A DNA stretch of 64,000 bases. It comes from Vibrio superstes. Its GTDB lineage: Bacteria; Pseudomonadota; Gammaproteobacteria; Enterobacterales; Vibrionaceae. Below, in pieces: positions 34,111 to 43,398 of the stretch (the stretch's first letter is position 1; the number at the start of each line of letters is the position of its first letter). The notes under the pieces are model-generated. The model was given only the letters and a program-made list of their open reading frames with translations. It was not told where the DNA came from and searched no databases. The translations under genes were made by a program, and so were the position numbers. The stretch covers positions 2,286,516 to 2,350,515 of the forward strand of contig NZ_BCUR01000004.1 of the NCBI RefSeq assembly GCF_003569005.1. Reading direction: 5' to 3'.

Positions 34111-35175
34111 CTACTCAACAGCATCCAAATTAGGATGAGTGAAGGCATTCACCACCGCTTTCACTAGGGTTGCCAAAGGTATTGCAAAGAAGATCCCCCA
34201 GAAGCCCCATAAGCCCCCGAACACCAATACCGAGATAATAATCGCAACGGGGTGCAGGTTTACCGCCTCTGAGAATAGAACTGGGACCAACACATTGCCA
34301 TCTAAAGCCTGAATAATGCCGTAAGCAATCAATAGGTAATAAAACGGTGGCGTGAGTCCCCACTGGAACAAACCAACGATCGCAATCGGCACTGTCACTG
34401 CAGCTGCACCAATATACGGAATCAATACTGACAGACCTACCGCAACGGCGAGTAGTGCTGAGTAACGCAAGTCCAGAATCACAAAGGTCACGTAGCTTAC
34501 GCCACCAACAATCAAAATCTCTAATACCTTCCCGCGAATGTAGTTTGAGATCTGGTCGTTCATTTCATGCCATACCTGATAAGCCAGGTTACGATTTTGA
34601 GGAAGCATTCCGCCCAACATGCTTAGCATTTCTTCTTTATCTTTTAACAAGAAGAAAATCAAAAGCGGTACCAAGATCAAGTAAACGCCTATCGTTGCTA
34701 GGCTGACTAAAGAGGCAAGCGATCCCTTTACTATGCTCTCGCCAAGACCAACGAATTTGTTTTTCATGTCAGCAAACACAAACTCAACATTGGTCACAGT
34801 AGCCAGTTCTGGATAACGCTCTGGAATACTGTTGATGTAATTCTGCAGTTCTAGATACATATTCGGTACATCATTCATTAGATTACCGATCTGCTGCCAA
34901 ATGGTAGGAACAATGCCGATAAAGGCGATCAACACTAAGCCGACAAACAACAACAAGACTAAAATCACGGCAAAGGTTCTAGGAATACCAAACCGTATAA
35001 GCTGCACAACAGGCCATTCTAAGAGGTAAGCCAATACAATAGCGACCAATAAAGGTGCAATAAGGTGGCCAAAGAAATAGATGGTAATGAAACCAAATAA
35101 GATGATCGCAACTAGGCTAACAGCATGAGGGTCTGAGAATCGGCGTTTATACCATTGCTTCATCATATCAAGCAT
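34111..35175 (-). CDS. AI-2E family transporter (PerM-like)
   Basis: The 354-residue inner-membrane protein has the family plan: two N-terminal helices, a central region with an extramembrane helix, and five to six C-terminal helices. It has the motif PLLIFFLLKDKEEM, the LRYSALLAVAVGLSVLIPYIG stretch, and a C-terminal VLVPVLFSEAVNLHPVAII. Substrates are uncertain; some relatives export autoinducer-2 or ions. It overlaps nothing and is 5 bp from the TusA-like gene. Confidence 0.92.
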   Translation of the reverse strand: MLDMMKQWYKRRFSDPHAVSLVAIILFGFITIYFFGHLIAPLLVAIVLAYLLEWPVVQLIRFGIPRTFAVILVLLLFVGLVLIAFIGIVPTIWQQIGNLMNDVPNMYLELQNYINSIPERYPELATVTNVEFVFADMKNKFVGLGESIVKGSLASLVSLATIGVYLILVPLLIFFLLKDKEEMLSMLGGMLPQNRNLAYQVWHEMNDQISNYIRGKVLEILIVGGVSYVTFVILDLRYSALLAVAVGLSVLIPYIGAAAVTVPIAIVGLFQWGLTPPFYYLLIAYGIIQALDGNVLVPVLFSEAVNLHPVAIIISVLVFGGLWGFWGIFFAIPLATLVKAVVNAFTHPNLDAVE

Positions 35176-35180
35176 GGGGT

Positions 35181-35402
35181 CTACTCTTTAGTTATGGTTA
35201 AGTAATAATAGTGAGGGGTTTTCCTTACATCCACGAGCATATCGTGGCGTGAAAAATAGGCCTGCATATCATTTACAGAGCTCAGCTCCGTCACCAAAAA
35301 GGTAAGGGTCTGAGATGGTTTGAGGTCCCTGCTGGCGCGTTTCGCCAGTAACAAGCTCATTGGGCATCGCTCATCAGTAAGATCAATGACTTTCATCGAC
35401 AT
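35181..35402 (-). CDS. TusA-like sulfurtransferase
   Basis: The 73-residue protein has DLTDERCPMSLLLAKRA, the Cys-Pro motif of TusA that carries persulfide sulfur. It is about the same size as E. coli TusA but has a divergent C-terminal half. It is upstream of the perM gene on the same strand. Role in thio-modification of tRNA or another sulfur relay is possible. Confidence 0.85.
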   Translation of the reverse strand: MSMKVIDLTDERCPMSLLLAKRASRDLKPSQTLTFLVTELSSVNDMQAYFSRHDMLVDVRKTPHYYYLTITKE

Positions 35403-35603
35403 ATTAAAGCGACTTCTGTTTATTCTAAATACGTCTATTGTAAATCTTTTTTAGTTCAAAACCACTATTATCCCGTGCTAACCTAGTGTACAAATTGTTA
35501 ATAGCTCTCGTTAATGCGCTTTCCAAGAAACCAAATGGGAATTGCAGAGTCTACAGTTGTATACCCTTTCAAAAACGGAACAGGACCTGACGTTAAACAA
35601 ACA

Positions 35604-37073
35604 ATGAATGCCTCTATTTTGAAACGTGCACCTTCAGTATTAGCTATGCTGTTGGGCGCAACGTTGAGCCTTAGCTCGTCCAGTCTAGCCAATACCTCTG
35701 ACTTGCCTGATATAGGGACAACAGCGGGTGGCACCTTGACCATAGACCAAGAGCGAAACTATGGCGATGCCTATATGCGCATTCTTAGGGCGAGCCAACC
35801 TGTTATCAATGACCCTGTTTTAGCCGAGTATATTTCAAGCTTGGGGTATCGCCTTGTCGCAAACGCAGAAGACGTAAAGACACCGTTTGAGTTTTTCCTA
35901 ATACGAGACCGCAACATTAATGCGTTTGCCTTTTTTGGCGGACACGTTGCTATCCATACTGGCCTTTTCTTACATGCTAACTCAGAGGGCGAACTGGCTT
36001 CAGTAGTGTCGCACGAAATCGCTCACGTTACCCAGCGACACTTAGCCCGTCGTATGGAAGATCAAGCCCGAAAAAACCCAGTCACCCTTGCCGCTCTTGC
36101 AGGTTCCATTCTCTTGGCAATAGCTGCGCCTGAAGCGGGTATCGCTGCTTTGACGGCAACCCAGGCTGGCGCAATGCAAAGTGCGATCAACTACACACGA
36201 AGCAACGAAAAAGAAGCAGACCGTGTGGGTATGAACACGCTGATCAAAGCGGGTTACGATCCGCATGCTATGCCTAGCTTTTTTGGCCGTCTAGCGGATC
36301 AATATCGCTACGCAAGTAAGCCGCCACCAATGCTACTGACTCACCCATTACCAGAAGATCGTATTACAGATTCTAGAGCTAGAGCAGATGCCTACCCTAT
36401 CAACCCTCCGGCACCCTCTATAGAGTTTCATATGGCTAAGGCGCGCGTAGTGGCTCGATATGTGGGTATTAGCAGTGATGGCGCAATGGACTGGCTGGAA
36501 CGAAAAGAAAAGTCAGCCTCCAAGGCCATCAAACCGACTTACGAATATGGTAAGGCATTGGTTTATCTCGATACCAAACAGCTAGATAAGGCTGAAGAGC
36601 TGTTACTGTCACTTCAAGAACGGTTCCCACACAGCAACTTTGTATTAGATGCCTTATCCGATCTCAACATTGAGAAGAAAACACCGGAAAAAGCAGAGGC
36701 ACTTCTAGAGGAAGCGCTAAAGACCAAGCCTCGTAATCCAGTACTGCAGATTAACTTAGCCAATGTAATGATTGAAGCAGGGAAAAATGAGCAAGCGATT
36801 CGCATGCTGCAAAGATACACACACGATAACCCAAATGATACTAACGGCTGGCACCTACTTAGTAAGGCACACGCCAACTTAAGTGACCCTGCAAATGAAT
36901 TAGCGGCACGGGGAGAACTGTACGCTCTAAACGCCAACTGGAACCGAGCAATTCAAAGCTTTACCCAGGCCGCTCAATTATCTGAATTAGGAAGTCTTCA
37001 ACAAGCACGTTTTGATGCACGCATTGACCAACTTTTACAACAACGCGACCAATTTATGGCGCTACAAAATTAG
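35604..37073 (+). CDS. bepA: Periplasmic metalloprotease/chaperone BepA
   Basis: The start at 35604 gives a signal peptide (MNASILKRAPSVLAMLLGATLSLSSSSLA); an upstream ATG at 35514 would add 30 atypical residues. The 489-residue protein has the M48 zinc motif VVSHEIAHVTQRH and the third-ligand region EKEADRVG, then TPR repeats from about residue 320. BepA degrades or matures stalled outer-membrane proteins, fitting with BamC nearby. Length matches the E. coli protein. Confidence 0.94.
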   Translation: MNASILKRAPSVLAMLLGATLSLSSSSLANTSDLPDIGTTAGGTLTIDQERNYGDAYMRILRASQPVINDPVLAEYISSLGYRLVANAEDVKTPFEFFLIRDRNINAFAFFGGHVAIHTGLFLHANSEGELASVVSHEIAHVTQRHLARRMEDQARKNPVTLAALAGSILLAIAAPEAGIAALTATQAGAMQSAINYTRSNEKEADRVGMNTLIKAGYDPHAMPSFFGRLADQYRYASKPPPMLLTHPLPEDRITDSRARADAYPINPPAPSIEFHMAKARVVARYVGISSDGAMDWLERKEKSASKAIKPTYEYGKALVYLDTKQLDKAEELLLSLQERFPHSNFVLDALSDLNIEKKTPEKAEALLEEALKTKPRNPVLQINLANVMIEAGKNEQAIRMLQRYTHDNPNDTNGWHLLSKAHANLSDPANELAARGELYALNANWNRAIQSFTQAAQLSELGSLQQARFDARIDQLLQQRDQFMALQN

Positions 37074-37086
37074 AAAAGGAAACTTC

Positions 37087-37437
37087 ATGTCTGTTGTTAT
37101 TTATCACAACCCTCGCTGCTCAAAAAGCAGAGAAACACTCGCACTGTTGGAAGAAAATGGTATTGCTCCAGAGGTTGTGCTTTATCTAGATGCTGATTTC
37201 GACATTGAAACACTGCAAGGCCTATATGCTCAGCTTGAACTGCCTAACGTACGTGCAATGATGCGTACCAAGGAAGCGATTTATAAAGAGCTCAACCTTG
37301 GGGATGATTCTCTTACCGAGCAAGACCTGTTTAAGGCGATGCTTGACAATCGCAAGCTTATTGAGCGCCCAATTGTGATTGCCAATGGCAAGGCTCGACA
37401 TGGCCGTCCACCACAACAGGTACTAGAGATCCTATAA
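37087..37437 (+). CDS. arsC: Arsenate reductase (glutaredoxin-type ArsC, YfgD-like)
   Basis: The start at 37087 has AAAGGAAAC before it and gives MSVVIYHNPRCSKSRE, with catalytic Cys11 in the HNPRCSKSR motif; the 37012 ATG would overlap bepA. The 116-residue protein also has the RPIVIANGKARHGRPP tail with Arg residues for substrate binding. It uses glutaredoxin to reduce arsenate. It is the second ArsC-fold protein in the window and much closer to true ArsC than the one at 28294. Confidence 0.92.
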   Translation: MSVVIYHNPRCSKSRETLALLEENGIAPEVVLYLDADFDIETLQGLYAQLELPNVRAMMRTKEAIYKELNLGDDSLTEQDLFKAMLDNRKLIERPIVIANGKARHGRPPQQVLEIL

Positions 37438-37874
37438 TGCCAACCACATCCCCTGCTGAAATGGCGCCAAAAACAAGGTTATGGTTACGAGTGGCTCAAG
37501 CGGGACACTTTGCGCTTTTGGCTTGGGTCATACTTTGGCATAGCCTTATATCTCCGCCACTGGAATTCAGCCCGTGGTTTTTGACCATTGCTTGGGCACT
37601 GCCTTTGCTCTTTCCAATTAAGGGAATATTGCAACAAAAGCCATATACCTTTGCTTGGGCAAACTTCGTGCTTCTGCTCTATTTCCTACACTCACTCACC
37701 TTGGTCTATGTTGATGAAGGCGAGAGAATGTTGGCTATTGTGGAAGTACTGCTAACCAGTATCGCGTTTATCGGCAATACCTTGTATAGCCGATTACGAG
37801 GAAGAGAATTAGGCTTAAAGCTGAAAAAGCTCTCTGAATACAAGCAAGAAGAGCAAGAGCGTTTTGGTCGCTAG
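37437..37874 (+). CDS. DUF2069 inner-membrane protein
   Basis: The 145-residue protein has about four helices (HFALLAWVILWHSLI, WFLTIAWALPLLFPIKGIL, FAWANFVLLLYFLHSLTL, IVEVLLTSIAFIGNTLYS) and a basic tail. It matches the DUF2069 family, unknown function. It shares one base with the arsC stop, so translation is coupled. bepA-arsC-DUF2069 is a common gammaproteobacterial cluster. Confidence 0.88.
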   Translation: MPTTSPAEMAPKTRLWLRVAQAGHFALLAWVILWHSLISPPLEFSPWFLTIAWALPLLFPIKGILQQKPYTFAWANFVLLLYFLHSLTLVYVDEGERMLAIVEVLLTSIAFIGNTLYSRLRGRELGLKLKKLSEYKQEEQERFGR

Positions 37875-37896
37875 CGTTAAGATCAAAAAGTACAAC

Positions 37897-37923
37897 CAAG
37901 CCCCATCAATGGGGCTTTTTTAT
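37897..37923. terminator. Terminator between DUF2069 and the xylosidase gene
   Basis: AAGCCCC-ATCA-GGGGCTT followed by T6 on the plus strand, 23 bp past the DUF2069 stop. Confidence 0.9.
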
Positions 37924-37939
37924 CAGAACGTCTCGCTAA

Positions 37940-39559
37940 CTATCCGCCAGTGGGCTCATAGCTAAACTCTTCAAAGTCTGCATGACAGCCAAACCCACTA
38001 ATATCAGCACAATGAAGTCCAACGAAGGCGCCCGTAAAGAACCCTCTCCCGTCAATGTAGTCATCCGATAAACGCCAAGCATCGAGCACTAAAGGTAGCT
38101 TTTGCCATTCTTCGCCATCAAATGAGTAACTGTATTGATAGGTTAAGCCCTGGACGTTCACACTAAGCCAAACACTACGCACATCGTCTGGGATCTCTAT
38201 GGACTCATCATCATAAAAATGAAAACTGGCCGCCTGCTTGTCTACTTGCATCACTCGCAAACAGCGACGCTTGCGCTCTTCATCAAACTCAACCGCTAAG
38301 TACGTCCAATTACTGGTGTTGTAATAACAACATAAGCCTGCTGACTGCTGGAAGTTTACCGGCTCAAACTCAAGCTTGGTGGAAGCAACAAAATCATGAT
38401 GACGCCAACGCGTCGCTACCGTTGACTGCTCAAATGTCGACAGCAAGCTATCCTTACCGCGCAAGCGTAAATAACTCTGTCTTTCATTCAAACTCCCCAT
38501 AGATTCAGTAAAGGGGATCCTGAGAGTTTGCCAATGGCCAAGTAAGGACTCAGTAGAAAAGTCATCATAAATAGACTCACTCTCAGCAGGAGAAGTAACG
38601 GCAAGGTTCAATCCCGGAATTTCTAGCTTCGCATGTTTTCCTCCCACCACTGCAGGCCAGCCATCTATCCACTCAATACGATCAATACCCGTTTCTCTTC
38701 CTAGAGAACACGCACCGCGCCCCCACCTAGCAAGCCTTGGTCTGCCTGCAAATTTTAGCGGGCGACTCACTAGGTAAGTAATGAACCATTCACCATCAGG
38801 CGTTTCAACCAAGGAGCCGTGCCCTGCTTTTTGCAGTGCATTGTCAGGCGTATGCCAAGTGGATAGCAATGCACCGTGCTGAGAAACCTCATAAGGCCCC
38901 AATAGATGCTTTGAGCGAGCCACTGTCACATGGTGCTCAAAGCTTGTACCGCCTTCTGCGGTAAGGAGGTAGTAGTAGCCATCTTTCTTATACAGATGCG
39001 GGGCCTCTGTGTACTTTAGCTCCGTCCCATTAAATATTGGCTGTCTAACACTCACTAATTTTTGTGAAGCAACATCATACTCTTGCACCACTATCTCATT
39101 AATAGGATCGCTATGATTTCTCGGCCCCCAGGTGCGATAAACGTAGTACTTTTTGCCATCATCCGCATGAAATAACGATGGATCAAACCCGCCATTTCCC
39201 ATCGGAATAGGGTCACTCCACGGGCCCTCTATATTCTCGGCTGTTACTAAGTAATTGCGACCGTTTTTCCAAGGTGCATCTATCACCTTTACATCGGTAT
39301 AAAGTAACCAAAACTTGCCGTCAGCATAGCTAAGAGCCGGAGCCCAAATGCCACCAGAGTCAGGGTTACCCTTCATGTCGAGCTTTTCAACGCTATCCAA
39401 AGGCATTGAAGCCAGCTTCCAGTTTTTTAGGTCCTTAGAGTGAAATATTCGAACCCCAGGGAACCACTCAAAGGTAGAGGTGGCAATGTAGTAGTCCTCA
39501 CCAGCACGACATACACATGGATCAGGATGAAACCCTTTTATTATTGGATTGCTAATCAT
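37940..39559 (-). CDS. Beta-xylosidase, glycoside hydrolase family 43
   Basis: The 539-residue enzyme begins as GH43 xylosidases do (NPIIKGFHPDPCVCRAGEDYYIATSTFEWFPGV), carrying the catalytic base Asp. TEAPHLYKKDGYYYLLTAEGG has the general acid Glu. The C-terminal 200 residues are a beta-sandwich domain. There is no signal peptide, so it works on imported xylo-oligosaccharides. It stands alone with no transporter or regulator and separates two core blocks, so it may be an acquired islet. A functional XynB needs a partner importer encoded elsewhere. Confidence 0.93.
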   Translation of the reverse strand: MISNPIIKGFHPDPCVCRAGEDYYIATSTFEWFPGVRIFHSKDLKNWKLASMPLDSVEKLDMKGNPDSGGIWAPALSYADGKFWLLYTDVKVIDAPWKNGRNYLVTAENIEGPWSDPIPMGNGGFDPSLFHADDGKKYYVYRTWGPRNHSDPINEIVVQEYDVASQKLVSVRQPIFNGTELKYTEAPHLYKKDGYYYLLTAEGGTSFEHHVTVARSKHLLGPYEVSQHGALLSTWHTPDNALQKAGHGSLVETPDGEWFITYLVSRPLKFAGRPRLARWGRGACSLGRETGIDRIEWIDGWPAVVGGKHAKLEIPGLNLAVTSPAESESIYDDFSTESLLGHWQTLRIPFTESMGSLNERQSYLRLRGKDSLLSTFEQSTVATRWRHHDFVASTKLEFEPVNFQQSAGLCCYYNTSNWTYLAVEFDEERKRRCLRVMQVDKQAASFHFYDDESIEIPDDVRSVWLSVNVQGLTYQYSYSFDGEEWQKLPLVLDAWRLSDDYIDGRGFFTGAFVGLHCADISGFGCHADFEEFSYEPTGG

Positions 39560-39700
39560 TTCGAGTCCTTTTCATCTTCAGCATCACTCCACTCAAGTTA
39601 CCGGTAACAGTTGGTACTTATAGTATTCGGTGTAAAAAGGTTTTGATGGGATGGTCGTTAGATAAGCAAAAAAACAGAAGTAAGAAATAAAAAAACGAAA

Positions 39701-39724
39701 AGCTTAGAAGCTTAGAAGCTTAGG
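39701..39724. repeat. Three tandem copies of the 8-bp unit AGCTTAGA
   Basis: AGCTTAGA occurs twice in full and once with a final G in place of A, in the 284-bp gap between the xylosidase and DUF2066 genes. Confidence 0.9.
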
Positions 39725-39793
39725 GAAAGGATTAGCAATAGAAGCCGATGAATGTGGCCAATCTTACGCAAGGACAGAAGCAAGAAAAAAGCC

Positions 39794-39816
39794 AGTAGCA
39801 AGGGCTACTGGCTTAT
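39794..39816 (-). terminator. Terminator of the DUF2066 gene
   Basis: AGCCAGTAGC pairs with GCTACTGGCT around an AAGG loop. On the minus strand it is followed by TTTTTTC, as expected for the gene ending at 39844. Confidence 0.85.
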
Positions 39817-39843
39817 CAACAAACGCATAATTATTTGTTTATT

Positions 39844-41058
39844 CTATGACTGCCATTCATACATCAATACTTCAGGCTTAGATTCGATTGACTCTTCAGT
39901 AGTAGGCTTAACCGCTTCAGAAGTTTGAGATTCAGTGTTGTCAACGGTTGTCGATTCTGCACCTGATTGCGGTCCGTCTAGCGTAGATTCAGCCTGTGCT
40001 TCAGTTGTAGGTTCAACTGCAGCAGGCTCTGTTTCGACAGCTATTTCAACCTTGCTGACCTTATTGCTACGCAGAAGTTGGCGCTCAAAGTCTGCTGCGT
40101 CAGTAATTAGGTTCACACGAAAATCAACCGAGCTACCCATAACATGCATGAGCTCTACTGACGCTACGCTAGATAGATTTTCTAACATGCGCTCTATGTT
40201 AAAGAATGACTGAGCTTCAGCTACGCCTTTAAAGTTCACGACAACTGAAGAGGTAATCTCTCCACTGGCCTTGGCTGAACTCTTTTGAGCATAGTAGCGA
40301 CCAAGATCCGCAACAAATGTTTCTGTTACCTGCTTGTTTGTGCCCGAGGCTTCGCCCGTTACCGGAGACAGAGATGCATCAACGATAAACTGAGGCTTGT
40401 CATCATATAAGGTCCAACGCAGGTTCTGCTGGCTACCATTGCGTGTAATTCGCGCAACAACTACGGCATCAACGTCGTAACGACGACTACTGTCTGAGAT
40501 CTGCTTGGTAAAGTTACCCCACACCTCAGTTGGCTGAATGCTAGTCACATCATCAATATCACCCACTGGTACCGTAATAGGCAAACCTTTTTGGTTCGCT
40601 ACATATCTTAGATTCTCAATGGAGGTTCTTTGAGACTGTTCCCAGCTTATAGTGCGATCATACCCATTATCTTCAACCACCCAAACTAGCAAACGAGCAC
40701 GCTCATCAGGCCAATAAGGTAGGTCTGCTTGAGCAAGTAAAGCCTGAATTTGTTTAGGATTGAACGACATCTTTAGAGTAGGTTGTCCATCTTTCTCAGA
40801 CGGTGTAATCGTTGAAAGAAAGCGGCTACTTTGGGTAATAGCTTTCTTTACTACCGCATTATCCAAAGAAGCAGCGTCGCCAGTTGCTCGAACGATTACA
40901 TCTCTCATGCCCTCGCGACGAGCCAACTCTTCACCGCTATATCTTGCATCTTCTTTTTGTTCAATCACCACAGCTTCGGTATCAAACACATTGACCTTAG
41001 TGACTGCAAACGCAGAAAAAGACGTTAAAGCCGCTAGCATACAAGCCAAAAATCGCAT
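39844..41058 (-). CDS. DUF2066 exported protein
   Basis: The 404-residue protein has a signal peptide (MRFLACMLAALTSFSAFA) and the DUF2066 region (about 20-320, with RREGMRDVIVRATGDAASL and the conserved RLLVWVVEDNGYDRTISW). It ends in a long low-complexity tail rich in Glu, Ser and Thr (about 345-395). Function is unknown; the family sits in the Vibrio periplasm or envelope. It is on the same strand as upp, with a terminator between them. Confidence 0.88.
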   Translation of the reverse strand: MRFLACMLAALTSFSAFAVTKVNVFDTEAVVIEQKEDARYSGEELARREGMRDVIVRATGDAASLDNAVVKKAITQSSRFLSTITPSEKDGQPTLKMSFNPKQIQALLAQADLPYWPDERARLLVWVVEDNGYDRTISWEQSQRTSIENLRYVANQKGLPITVPVGDIDDVTSIQPTEVWGNFTKQISDSSRRYDVDAVVVARITRNGSQQNLRWTLYDDKPQFIVDASLSPVTGEASGTNKQVTETFVADLGRYYAQKSSAKASGEITSSVVVNFKGVAEAQSFFNIERMLENLSSVASVELMHVMGSSVDFRVNLITDAADFERQLLRSNKVSKVEIAVETEPAAVEPTTEAQAESTLDGPQSGAESTTVDNTESQTSEAVKPTTEESIESKPEVLMYEWQS

Positions 41059-41107
41059 AAATAACTCAATAATATGAAGTAGTTAGAAAATAATAAGCAA
41101 AGATTGC

Positions 41108-41156
41108 AAAACCAACAAGTAGAGTCACTAGAAAGCGCCCTACTCTTGTTGGTTTT
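41108..41156 (-). terminator. Terminator of upp
   Basis: AACCAACAAG pairs with CTTGTTGGTT, with a T-rich 3' flank on both strands. It lies just past the upp stop. Confidence 0.75.
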
Positions 41157-41161
41157 GGGTA

Positions 41162-41788
41162 TTATTTAGTACCGAAGATCTTGTCGCCTGCGTCGCCTAG
41201 ACCAGGAACAATGTAGCCCTTATCATTCAAGCACTCATCGATCGCAGCAGTGTACAGCTCGATATCAGGATGAGCTTTTTCTAGCGCTTCAATACCTTCA
41301 GGTGCCGCTACAAGCACAAGTGCCTTAATCGTCTTACAGCCTTGCTCTTTAAGCAGGTCGATAGTAGCAATCATAGAGCCACCCGTTGCCAGCATTGGGT
41401 CAACAACAAGTGCAATACGCTCATCAATACATGACGCAAGCTTATTGAAGTATGGAACAGGCTCAAGGGTCTCTTCATCGCGGTACACACCAACCACACT
41501 GATTTTTGCACTAGGTACGTGCTCTAACACACCGTCCATCATGCCAAGACCCGCACGCAAAATTGGTACTACAGTAACCTTTTTGCCTTTAATTTGGTCA
41601 ATTTCAACTGGGCCATCCCATCCATTGATCGTTACGCGCTCAGTTTCGAAGTCTGCCGTCGCTTCATATGTGAGTAGGCTCCCTACTTCTGTAGCTAACT
41701 CTCTAAAACGCTTAGTGCTAATGTCCCCTTCGCGCATCAAACCCAGCTTATGTTTCACAAGAGGGTGTCTTACCTCAACGACTTTCAT
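41162..41788 (-). CDS. upp: Uracil phosphoribosyltransferase
   Basis: The start at 41788 (GGAGAAAGGC before the ATG) gives MKVVEVRHPLVKHKLGLMR and 208 residues, equal to E. coli Upp; an upstream 41875 start would add 29 residues that are not part of the family. It makes UMP from uracil and PRPP. The PRPP loop LVVDPMLATGGSMIATI and the C-terminal YIVPGLGDAGDKIFGT are diagnostic. It is divergent from purM. Confidence 0.97.
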   Translation of the reverse strand: MKVVEVRHPLVKHKLGLMREGDISTKRFRELATEVGSLLTYEATADFETERVTINGWDGPVEIDQIKGKKVTVVPILRAGLGMMDGVLEHVPSAKISVVGVYRDEETLEPVPYFNKLASCIDERIALVVDPMLATGGSMIATIDLLKEQGCKTIKALVLVAAPEGIEALEKAHPDIELYTAAIDECLNDKGYIVPGLGDAGDKIFGTK

Positions 41789-41933
41789 GCCTTTCTCCAG
41801 TCTAAAATCAACAAACCTAGGAATTATATACCCAAACGACATCAAGTTACGAGTCGCACAGCCCTCTGAGGGCAATTAATCCCAAGTAAAGAATGCAATT
41901 TACGACTATCAAAAAAGTGAGCCTGTATCTCTA

Positions 41934-42195
41934 GGGTCTGTTGATCTTTTGAGTTTATTTTTGTAGCGATTTGTTGGGTATTTAAACAAGGCAGTCACTT
42001 TTAGGTGTGGTGGTTCCACATGAAAAGGGACTAACGCCGTAGAAATGCCCAACAAACGCTACCCGAAGGGCTCGGCTAGAAACCATTTACTCGTCGTTGA
42101 GCGTCTTTTGCTTAGATGACTAGGCGGCAAGCCCCTCGCCTTGATTAAATGGTTTCTAGTCGAGCAAAATTTAATCGAAAAAGGTCAACAGACCC
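41934..42195 (+). repeat. MITE-like palindromic repeat, copy 2
   Basis: The element has the terminal inverted repeats GGGTCTGTTGA and TCAACAGACCC with flanking TA. It is the most diverged of the three copies. It lies in the divergent upp/purM gap, 145 bp before the upp start and 75 bp before the PurR box, leaving the PurR-purM promoter intact. Confidence 0.85.
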
Positions 42196-42269
42196 TAGGT
42201 AACAGATTGCTTTAATTGCAAAATAAATCATCATCTAGGGGCTCAAATCAATAACAATCAGAAATAACC

Positions 42270-42285
42270 GCGCAAACGTTTGCTA
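42270..42285 (+). promoter_or_regulatory. PurR operator of purM
   Basis: GCGCAAACGTTTGCTA matches the PurR box consensus in 13 of 16 positions, including the central GCAAACGTTTGC. It lies 71-86 bp before the GTG start of purM. Purine-dependent repression of purMN is expected. Confidence 0.85.
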
Positions 42286-42355
42286 TTGTCGATTATCCCT
42301 TGTTAGAATAGCGCCGATTTTTCTTCCCTAACTTTTTCTAAACGAGGAATTTCCC

Positions 42356-43396
42356 GTGAGTAGTAACAAGGCTTCTCTTAGCTACAAAGATGCTGGTGTA
42401 GACATTGACGCTGGCAACGCACTGGTTGACAAAATTAAGGGTGCTGTAAAACGCACACGTCGTCCAGAGGTCATGGGTGGCATTGGTGGCTTTGGCGCAT
42501 TATGCGAACTGCCAACCAAATATAAGCAACCAGTACTGGTTTCGGGTACAGACGGCGTTGGCACTAAATTACGCCTTGCACTAGATATGAAAAAGCACGA
42601 CACCATCGGCATCGATTTAGTTGCTATGTGTGTGAACGACCTCATCGTTCAGGGTGCTGAGCCTCTATTTTTCCTAGATTACTACGCGACAGGGAAGCTC
42701 GACGTAGACACTGCTGCTGATGTAGTTGCTGGTATTGCTGAGGGCTGTGTACAGTCTGGCTGTGCACTTATCGGTGGTGAAACTGCAGAAATGCCTGGCA
42801 TGTACGAAGGCGACGACTACGATGTTGCTGGATTCTGTGTTGGTGTTGTAGAAAAAGAAGACATTATCGATGGCACTAAAGTGGCAGCCGGTGATGCTTT
42901 GATTGCTGTAGGTTCAAGCGGTCCACACTCAAACGGTTACTCTCTAGTTCGTAAGATCCTTGAGGTTTCTAATGCAGATCTAAACCAAGATCTTGAAGGC
43001 AAGCCACTAGGTGAGCATCTACTAGAACCAACAAAGATTTACATCAAATCAGCACTTAAAATGATCGAGAAGCATGATATCCACGCTATCTCTCATATTA
43101 CAGGTGGTGGTTTCTGGGAAAACATCCCTCGCGTTCTTCCAGAAGGTACTAAAGCAGTTATCGACGGCAACAGCTGGAACTGGCCTACTATCTTCAACTG
43201 GCTTCAAGAAAACGGCAACGTTACCACCCACGAAATGTACCGTACATTCAACTGTGGTGTCGGTCTAATCGTTGCTCTGCCTCAAGATCAAGCAGAACAA
43301 GCGGTTGCTCTTCTTAATGAAGAAGGCGAAAACGCTTGGGTTATTGGTCAGATCGCTGAAGCAAATGGCGAAGAAGAGCAAGTAGAGATCCGTTAA
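42356..43396 (+). CDS. purM: Phosphoribosylformylglycinamidine cyclo-ligase
   Basis: The 346-residue enzyme closes the imidazole ring (FGAM to AIR) in purine synthesis, using ATP. The start is GTG after an ACGAGGAA site. The family motifs SGTDGVGTKL, GGETAEMPGMY and HITGGGFWENIPR are present. A PurR box lies upstream. purN follows after 2 bp. Confidence 0.97.
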   Translation: MSSNKASLSYKDAGVDIDAGNALVDKIKGAVKRTRRPEVMGGIGGFGALCELPTKYKQPVLVSGTDGVGTKLRLALDMKKHDTIGIDLVAMCVNDLIVQGAEPLFFLDYYATGKLDVDTAADVVAGIAEGCVQSGCALIGGETAEMPGMYEGDDYDVAGFCVGVVEKEDIIDGTKVAAGDALIAVGSSGPHSNGYSLVRKILEVSNADLNQDLEGKPLGEHLLEPTKIYIKSALKMIEKHDIHAISHITGGGFWENIPRVLPEGTKAVIDGNSWNWPTIFNWLQENGNVTTHEMYRTFNCGVGLIVALPQDQAEQAVALLNEEGENAWVIGQIAEANGEEEQVEIR

Positions 43397-43398
43397 TC

